Virus record (IMG/VR): IMGVR_UViG_3300047299_000128
Coordinates: 1 to 64,000 of that record
DNA length: 64,000 nt
Strand: one strand, 5' to 3'
Source: a virus
The position numbers were made by a program, and so were the translations under genes. The notes below the pieces were generated by a model. That model was not told where the DNA came from. It ran no database searches and was given only the letters and a program-made list of their open reading frames with translations. Shown one piece after another: positions 59,235-64,000 of this stretch. Each line of letters starts with the position of its first letter. Within the stretch, counting starts at the first letter, position 1.

Positions 59235-60017
59235 ATGAGCGACACATTTACATTTTTAAGCTATCCGCAACGAAGTACACTAGTTTATGCGACGGGCTAC
59301 AGTAGGACAAAGAACATGCCATTTAATACCACACGAAAAACAATTTACAAGGGCGTAGACAGTACTCTTGGTTTTGACATTAAGAATCAAGATAGAAAAT
59401 CTATTAACTTATTAGACAAAGATGTTATGATTAACATCATGCGAGTAAAGTCAGGAGAGTTAGTAGTACAACGCCGCGCAACTAAAGTACAACCGGAATC
59501 TGGATTTTGCGAAGTTACTATTTTTGGTAGTGATATATCGGATTTGGACCCAGGCTTGTATCAATTAAGCGCAGTTATATATGGGTCAGACGGTATTGCA
59601 GAAAGTTTATTTACTGATCATAATCGTCGTGCTGCTATGGAATTAGAAATATGTGATGGCGCGTATCCTAAATTTATTCCTAGTATCGATTTAACATTTT
59701 ACCAACAAGGAAATGCTTGGCTGAGTCAACCAATTGCAAGTAACTTACAAAAGAATGGCGCCAATTTTCATACCATTCAATTGACTGTTACTAATTTTAC
59801 AGGCATCGTCGAAGCGTTTATCAGTTTGGAATACGACAGCATCAACGGAATGTATTTTGCCAAGAAGTTTATCGATGACAGTATGCAGATAACATTTAAC
59901 AATACCACCGGAACTCAAGGTTGGAATTTTATCGGTGATGCACGTTGGGTAAAGATAAAATATACTCCGGATCCTTCGAACACTGGAACCGTTGACAAAG
60001 TTAGTTACAGAAGTTAA
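59235..60017 (+). CDS. Late virion-like hypothetical protein
   Basis: A 260-residue beta-rich protein of unknown function. A longer in-frame reading exists but would run upstream through the late promoter, so I place the start at the ATG right after TATAAATA. Residues 90-180 have an alternating hydrophobic pattern. It is probably a structural protein. The primase gene follows after 11 bases. Confidence 0.7.
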   Translation: MSDTFTFLSYPQRSTLVYATGYSRTKNMPFNTTRKTIYKGVDSTLGFDIKNQDRKSINLLDKDVMINIMRVKSGELVVQRRATKVQPESGFCEVTIFGSDISDLDPGLYQLSAVIYGSDGIAESLFTDHNRRAAMELEICDGAYPKFIPSIDLTFYQQGNAWLSQPIASNLQKNGANFHTIQLTVTNFTGIVEAFISLEYDSINGMYFAKKFIDDSMQITFNNTTGTQGWNFIGDARWVKIKYTPDPSNTGTVDKVSYRS

Positions 60018-60028
60018 AATAACAAGGC

Positions 60029-61000
60029 ATGACAGCCTTACAAACAATTTTACGCAGCAGGATAACAGGCAAACCTAGCCCTAAAGGCTGGGTTAGCTTT
60101 AACTGTCCTATGTGCATACAAAACGGGCAAAGTAGAAACGACACCAAACGCCGTGGCGGCTTATTGTTTAATCCAGACGGTGCAGTTAGCTATCATTGCT
60201 TTAACTGTGATTACAAAACAAGCTGGAGCCCTGGAAGAACTCTTAGCTTTAAGATGATGAAGTTGCTCAAGCAACTGGGATTCGAAGAAGCAGAAGTGCA
60301 ACGATTACGTCTCGAGTTACTAAGCCAAGCAGACGTTGAGAATTTAATACAACGAGAACCCGAGCCAGCCTGGACACCTAACTGGGCTGAGTTTAACTTT
60401 ACTTTCCCCATACAAGAATTATCGGACCCTGCAAAGATAGCATATCTCGAGGATAGACAAATATATGATTTATCCGTATGGTTAGAGACTAGTGCTACAT
60501 TTTCCGGATTAAACAATCGTGTTATATTACCTCTAACTTATGACAATAAAATCGTTGGCTTTCAAAGTAGGTATGTTGGACAAGTACCCGATAAATTAGC
60601 CAAATACTATAAACGTGCTCCGGCAGATTATGTATTTGGTCTAGACAGACAGCGCGACAGTAGACAATATGTTATTGTTACCGAAGGAGAATTTGATGCG
60701 TTACTAACAAACGGTTTATCTTTGGGTAGTAACAATTTGAGCGATAGACAAATACAGTTGATAGAAGATTTAAATATAGAACCTATATTGTTACCTGATG
60801 CAGATTCATCAGGTAAAGATTTAGTAGAACGTGCAGCAGATTTTGGCTGGAGTGTTAGTTTCCCAGAATGGGAAGGCTGCAAAGACGTCGGCGATGCAGT
60901 TAAAAAGTATGGAAGATTATTTGCGGTATACAGCATATTGCAAGCGGCGGAACATAGTCCGACGAAAATTAGATTAATGGGAAAGAGGTATTGTAAGTGA
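60029..61000 (+). CDS. 61: DNA primase, T4 gp61-like
   Basis: A 323-residue primase. The N-terminal zinc finger has Cys26, Cys29, Cys57 and Cys60 (CPMC...CFNC). The toprim catalytic core has Glu219-Gly-Glu221 (VTEGEFDAL) and Asp257-x-Asp259 (LLPDADSSG). It makes RNA primers together with the gp41 helicase. The length is close to T4 gp61 (342). Its stop overlaps the helicase GTG start (GTGA). Confidence 0.9.
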   Translation: MTALQTILRSRITGKPSPKGWVSFNCPMCIQNGQSRNDTKRRGGLLFNPDGAVSYHCFNCDYKTSWSPGRTLSFKMMKLLKQLGFEEAEVQRLRLELLSQADVENLIQREPEPAWTPNWAEFNFTFPIQELSDPAKIAYLEDRQIYDLSVWLETSATFSGLNNRVILPLTYDNKIVGFQSRYVGQVPDKLAKYYKRAPADYVFGLDRQRDSRQYVIVTEGEFDALLTNGLSLGSNNLSDRQIQLIEDLNIEPILLPDADSSGKDLVERAADFGWSVSFPEWEGCKDVGDAVKKYGRLFAVYSILQAAEHSPTKIRLMGKRYCK

Positions 61001-62508
61001 GTGAAGAAGCAAAAGAATATACTACAGATTTACAAAAATTATTTTTAGAGTTTTTGGTTAGTGACAGAGAGTTGTTGAGCCGTTGCCAAAACGTATTAGA
61101 CGACTCTTACTTTTCTCGAGGTTTACAAGAAACAGCCAAGTTTATTAAAGACTATGCTAACAAGTACAGCGATTGTCCTACGCTTGAGCAAATTTCCGCA
61201 GTAACAGGAACAGAGCTTAGGTCTGTTCCGGGAGAAGCTAGTAGCCATAAGGAATGGTTCTTAACAGAATTCGAACAGTTCGCCCGCCATAAAGCATTAG
61301 AAAAGGCTATTCTTAAAAGTGCAGACTTGTTAGATAAACAGCGGTATGGCGAAGTCGAGCGACTAATTAAAGATGCTAGTAGTATTGGTTTGCCCAAGAG
61401 TTTCGGTACAGATTATTACGCAGATCCTAGAGCACGTTTGTTAGAACTTAAAAACAAAAACGGCGGAACAAGTACAGGCTGGAAAGCAGTTGATGCTGCA
61501 TTATATGGCGGCTTCAACAGAGGAGAGCTTAACATTTTTGCAGGCGGCTCTGGCGCAGGAAAGTCATTGTTCTTACAAAACTTAGCACTCAACTGGAGTT
61601 ACTTGGGACTAAACGGTGTTTACTTTAGCTTAGAACTATCTGAGGGCTTGTGCTCGAAGCGTATGGACTCTATGGTAACTGGCGTCGAAGCTAAAGAAAT
61701 TTATAGAAACTTAGATGAGGTGGTAGACAAGGTTCTTATTAAAGGTAAAACGGCAGGTAAAATCCAGCTAGTGCAGCTAACGGCGGGTGTAAATGTAAAC
61801 GACTTAAAAAGTTGGCTTAAAGAATTTCAAATACAAACAGGCAAGCCAATTGACTTTGTTGTAGTTGACTATTTGGATTTGATGATGCCAGCAGGGCAAA
61901 AGATCAGCGTAGCAGATTTGTTTATTAAAGATAAGTTAGTATCAGAAGAACTGCGAGCCATGGCAGTGCAAGGGCAGTACTTGTTTTGTACAGCTAGTCA
62001 GTTAAACCGAGGAGCTGTAGAAAGTGTCGAATTTGATCATAGTCATATCTCGGGTGGCTTGTCTAAGATTCAAACAGCAGATAACGTTATTGGTATCTTT
62101 AACAGTATCACCATGCGAGAACGTCAACGTGTTCAAATTCAGTTTATGAAGACACGTAGTTCTAGTGCTGTGGGTACTAAAGTAGAATTGTTCTTTGATA
62201 CTAACAGTTTGCGTATTTCGGACTTAGAAGAAGACTCGCCGACTGCTCCTAGTACAGTTGATGTGTTGCACGACAAACTAAAACGTAAAGCAGAAATGGA
62301 TGGAAAGCCATCCTGGGAACGTGAAGCAGGGACAGCAGTATGGAAAAAGCCGCAAGCCAGAGAAGGATTTGAATTAGGAAAGGCCGCTGGGCCATTAGAC
62401 GTGTTGTCTGCCCCATGGGCGAATCAAGGAGACAAAAAAGAGAGTCCAGCGATTAGAACGATGGACTCTCCGAATAGTAAATTAGCTAATTTGTTAAAGA
62501 AATCTTAA
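60997..62508 (+). CDS. 41: Replicative DNA helicase, T4 gp41-like
   Basis: A 503-residue DnaB-family helicase. Walker A is GGSGAGKS (residues 183-190), Walker B is in 'VVVDYLDLM', and a 'SQLNRGAV' sensor block follows. It unwinds DNA at the fork together with the gp61 primase. The GTG start overlaps the primase stop (GTGA). The C-terminal 80 residues are Lys/Glu-rich and variable. It overlaps the convergent gene by four bases. Confidence 0.92.
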   Translation: MSEEAKEYTTDLQKLFLEFLVSDRELLSRCQNVLDDSYFSRGLQETAKFIKDYANKYSDCPTLEQISAVTGTELRSVPGEASSHKEWFLTEFEQFARHKALEKAILKSADLLDKQRYGEVERLIKDASSIGLPKSFGTDYYADPRARLLELKNKNGGTSTGWKAVDAALYGGFNRGELNIFAGGSGAGKSLFLQNLALNWSYLGLNGVYFSLELSEGLCSKRMDSMVTGVEAKEIYRNLDEVVDKVLIKGKTAGKIQLVQLTAGVNVNDLKSWLKEFQIQTGKPIDFVVVDYLDLMMPAGQKISVADLFIKDKLVSEELRAMAVQGQYLFCTASQLNRGAVESVEFDHSHISGGLSKIQTADNVIGIFNSITMRERQRVQIQFMKTRSSSAVGTKVELFFDTNSLRISDLEEDSPTAPSTVDVLHDKLKRKAEMDGKPSWEREAGTAVWKKPQAREGFELGKAAGPLDVLSAPWANQGDKKESPAIRTMDSPNSKLANLLKKS

Positions 62509-62981
62509 GATTTCAAATCGCGCATTGCAGTAGGTTGTTGCGGGGCAGAAGTTGCAGTTGCCGGAGCACCTACTTCAGGTCCGCTTGTACCGCCAGTTAC
62601 AGGATTTGTAGCAGCAGCTTTAGAGTCTCTTGCTAAATCTCCTTTTAATCGTTGAAATAATGCGTTATCTTCTGCAACATAACTTAAAACGGTTTCTAAC
62701 AGGTCCATAAGGGCAGTCATTTGTTGTAAGTTAGGACGACGATTCATATACAGCGCACGAACACCTGCTCTTAGTGCGTTAAAATGTTCTTCGGCGACAG
62801 CGTCTTTGATAGCGCTTAATCGTTGCATAGTTCTAGTAAAACTAGCGTTGTCGATCTCATTTCCGCCCTTTTCCATACCAGGATCGTGATGAGGTGTAGA
62901 TTGATGATCTTCTGGACCAGCTTCAACAATACTTCTTAGTTTGTTCATTACTGTGCCCATATCGAAATTAGTACTTTGCAT
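62505..62981 (-). CDS. Hypothetical late protein, minus strand
   Basis: A 158-residue protein of unknown function, with a helical middle and an Ala/Thr/Pro-rich tail. The ATG at 62981 is chosen because a GGAG site lies seven bases upstream; a longer reading has none. A minus-strand late-promoter variant sits at 63003-63010. It is convergent with the helicase gene. Confidence 0.65.
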   Translation of the reverse strand: MQSTNFDMGTVMNKLRSIVEAGPEDHQSTPHHDPGMEKGGNEIDNASFTRTMQRLSAIKDAVAEEHFNALRAGVRALYMNRRPNLQQMTALMDLLETVLSYVAEDNALFQRLKGDLARDSKAAATNPVTGGTSGPEVGAPATATSAPQQPTAMRDLKS

Positions 62982-63002
62982 AATATGCTCCAATGTTATC
63001 TT

Positions 63003-63022
63003 TATTTATCTTAAGATAAATA
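63003..63022. promoter_or_regulatory. Palindrome holding two divergent late promoter variants
   Basis: A perfect 20-base palindrome (TATTTATCTTAAGATAAATA) contains GATAAATA on each strand (63015-63022 plus, 63003-63010 minus). The next genes start on both sides with ribosome sites, so it is a shared bidirectional late promoter. Confidence 0.7.
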
Positions 63023-63040
63023 CTTTACAAGGAATTAACT

Positions 63041-63301
63041 GTGCGAAAGCAAACTAGATCACTTTTAGAAGAAATAACAAACATTGTCCCCCAACGAGAC
63101 CGTGAGAGCTTTGTCGAAAATAAAGCCATAAACGTTATAGCCAGTACCAAATATTTGGTTGAATATATACAAGAAAACTTCACCCAAGACGAAAGCGACG
63201 ATTTACTTAAACGGTTATTTAACAGCTTAAAAACCGGCGACGAAATGAAATTTCGCAGGGGAATAAAACAAATTAAAGAAGCAAAACATGGAACAATTTG
63301 A
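63041..63301 (+). CDS. Small helical protein with GTG start
   Basis: An 86-residue, charged helical protein of unknown function. The GTG start has an AAGGAA site and follows the divergent late promoter. It overlaps the next gene by 14 bases. Small proteins at this place in marine T4-likes are unknown. Confidence 0.7.
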   Translation: MRKQTRSLLEEITNIVPQRDRESFVENKAINVIASTKYLVEYIQENFTQDESDDLLKRLFNSLKTGDEMKFRRGIKQIKEAKHGTI

Positions 63302-64000
63302 AGACCTAACAGCATGGGACTTGATGATAGAAAGTCGACAGTACAGAAATTTAGCTAATATTAAGTCTTTGAATTTAAGAAGCGTTGGCGATTTTGCGTT
63401 CTTAGACTTATTAACGTTATTTGTCTTACATAGTGAATATGAAACAGCTCCTATCGCTGCCCGTTATGCAGATAAAACAATTAGCTATAGAAACTTTTCT
63501 AAGCCTAGACTAAGTGGTACGGATTTATATGTTAGCATGAACATATTAAGCGATCCTACCAGTATATTTGCACGTAGGATAGGACAGAACCCTGAAGCAG
63601 ATGCTATACTAAGAACAAAATTATCTGTTAATTTGCCAACAGTGAAGAGATATTTAGAATTATTAGCGGATAGTAAAATCACTGGCGCGGATGCTAGCGT
63701 ATTACTATTACGATTAGAAAAGCAGTTAAACATAACTGATAGCAAACTTAAAAGTCTACGCAGACTAATACAAGACTGGCCTGCGCTGACAACTATGCAA
63801 CGTAGTCTTGCAGTGTCGAAGATGCTACAGTTTTATAAGAGATTCGCTAAACGTAGTGAATTATTTGTTTTCCTAGAAGACATGGGAAAAACAAAAGGAT
63901 ACGAACTTCGTGGTCCTATTGACGCAGAACTTGCAAACTTAGGTTTAGGGACAACTCCGAAGCCAGGATTTTTAGCAAGTGTTGCGCCAGCGGCAGCATT
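63288..64000 (+). CDS. Hypothetical protein, cut by the window end
   Basis: At least 237 residues, no stop before the edge. It starts MEQFEDLTAWDLMIESRQYR and is Leu-rich and mostly helical; nothing in it is diagnostic. Its ATG lies inside the end of the preceding small gene, so it is translated with it, probably late. Confidence 0.7.
   Translation, partial: MEQFEDLTAWDLMIESRQYRNLANIKSLNLRSVGDFAFLDLLTLFVLHSEYETAPIAARYADKTISYRNFSKPRLSGTDLYVSMNILSDPTSIFARRIGQNPEADAILRTKLSVNLPTVKRYLELLADSKITGADASVLLLRLEKQLNITDSKLKSLRRLIQDWPALTTMQRSLAVSKMLQFYKRFAKRSELFVFLEDMGKTKGYELRGPIDAELANLGLGTTPKPGFLASVAPAAA

Overview
The window is a piece of a T4-like myovirus genome (dsDNA tailed phage, Caudoviricetes). 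It carries the recognisable T4 core: portal, prohead protease, scaffold and capsid (20-21-22-23), tail sheath, tube and neck (18, 19, 13, 14, 15), packaging (4, 16, 17), baseplate hub and tape measure (26, 29), ssDNA-binding protein and recombination (32, uvsX, uvsY, uvsW), and replication (clamp-loader gene 62, primase 61, helicase 41). The promoter types agree: T4 late-promoter octamers (TATAAATA and close variants) and host-like TTGACA-N17-TATAAT early promoters. The host is not shown directly. A BPSL0761-family gene (a family I recall from betaproteobacteria) and an S8 protease with an autotransporter-like C-terminus suggest a Gram-negative, possibly betaproteobacterial, host.

Layout. 1-1.1 kb (minus): baseplate hub genes. 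1.2-9.2 kb (plus): tape measure, portal, small head genes, prohead protease, scaffold, major capsid protein and a strong terminator. 9.3-22.4 kb: a tail-fibre locus with a 2046-residue fibre built on an 18-residue repeat, several proteins sharing its modules, and one fibre ending in an S74 self-cleaving chaperone. 22.4-24.0 kb: small genes including a glycosyltransferase. 24.0-26.8 kb (minus): NUDIX hydrolase, sheath terminator gp15, neck gp14. 26.9-32.3 kb: accessory genes (membrane peptide, HExxH metallopeptidase-like protein, secreted beta-lactamase-fold hydrolase), gp13, and nucleotide genes (5'-nucleotidase, dNMP kinase). 32.4-41.7 kb: sheath, two tube proteins, head completion nuclease, both terminase subunits and accompanying hypotheticals. 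41.7-47 kb: gp32, BPSL0761, UvsX, UvsY, then small genes each with its own promoter and an AAA+ ATPase. 47-54.9 kb: S8 protease, Smr-like protein, a nuclease-helicase-methylase fusion and a second methylase-like protein, then an AT-rich pair of unknown genes. 54.9-64 kb: UvsW, gp62, a zinc-finger protein, a 187-residue protein with the core motifs of bacterial DNA polymerase III alpha, virion-like proteins, primase, helicase, and unknown genes to the right edge.

Most notable observations: the DnaE-like mini-protein; the nuclease-helicase-methyltransferase pair; the S8 protease; two late promoters placed inside hairpins that would hide the ribosome binding site in read-through transcripts; repeated promoter-to-ATG spacings that predict leaderless mRNAs; and early promoters whose -35 box contains the upstream stop codon.

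All calls come from reading the sequence. Family assignments rest on remembered motifs, not on database searches.
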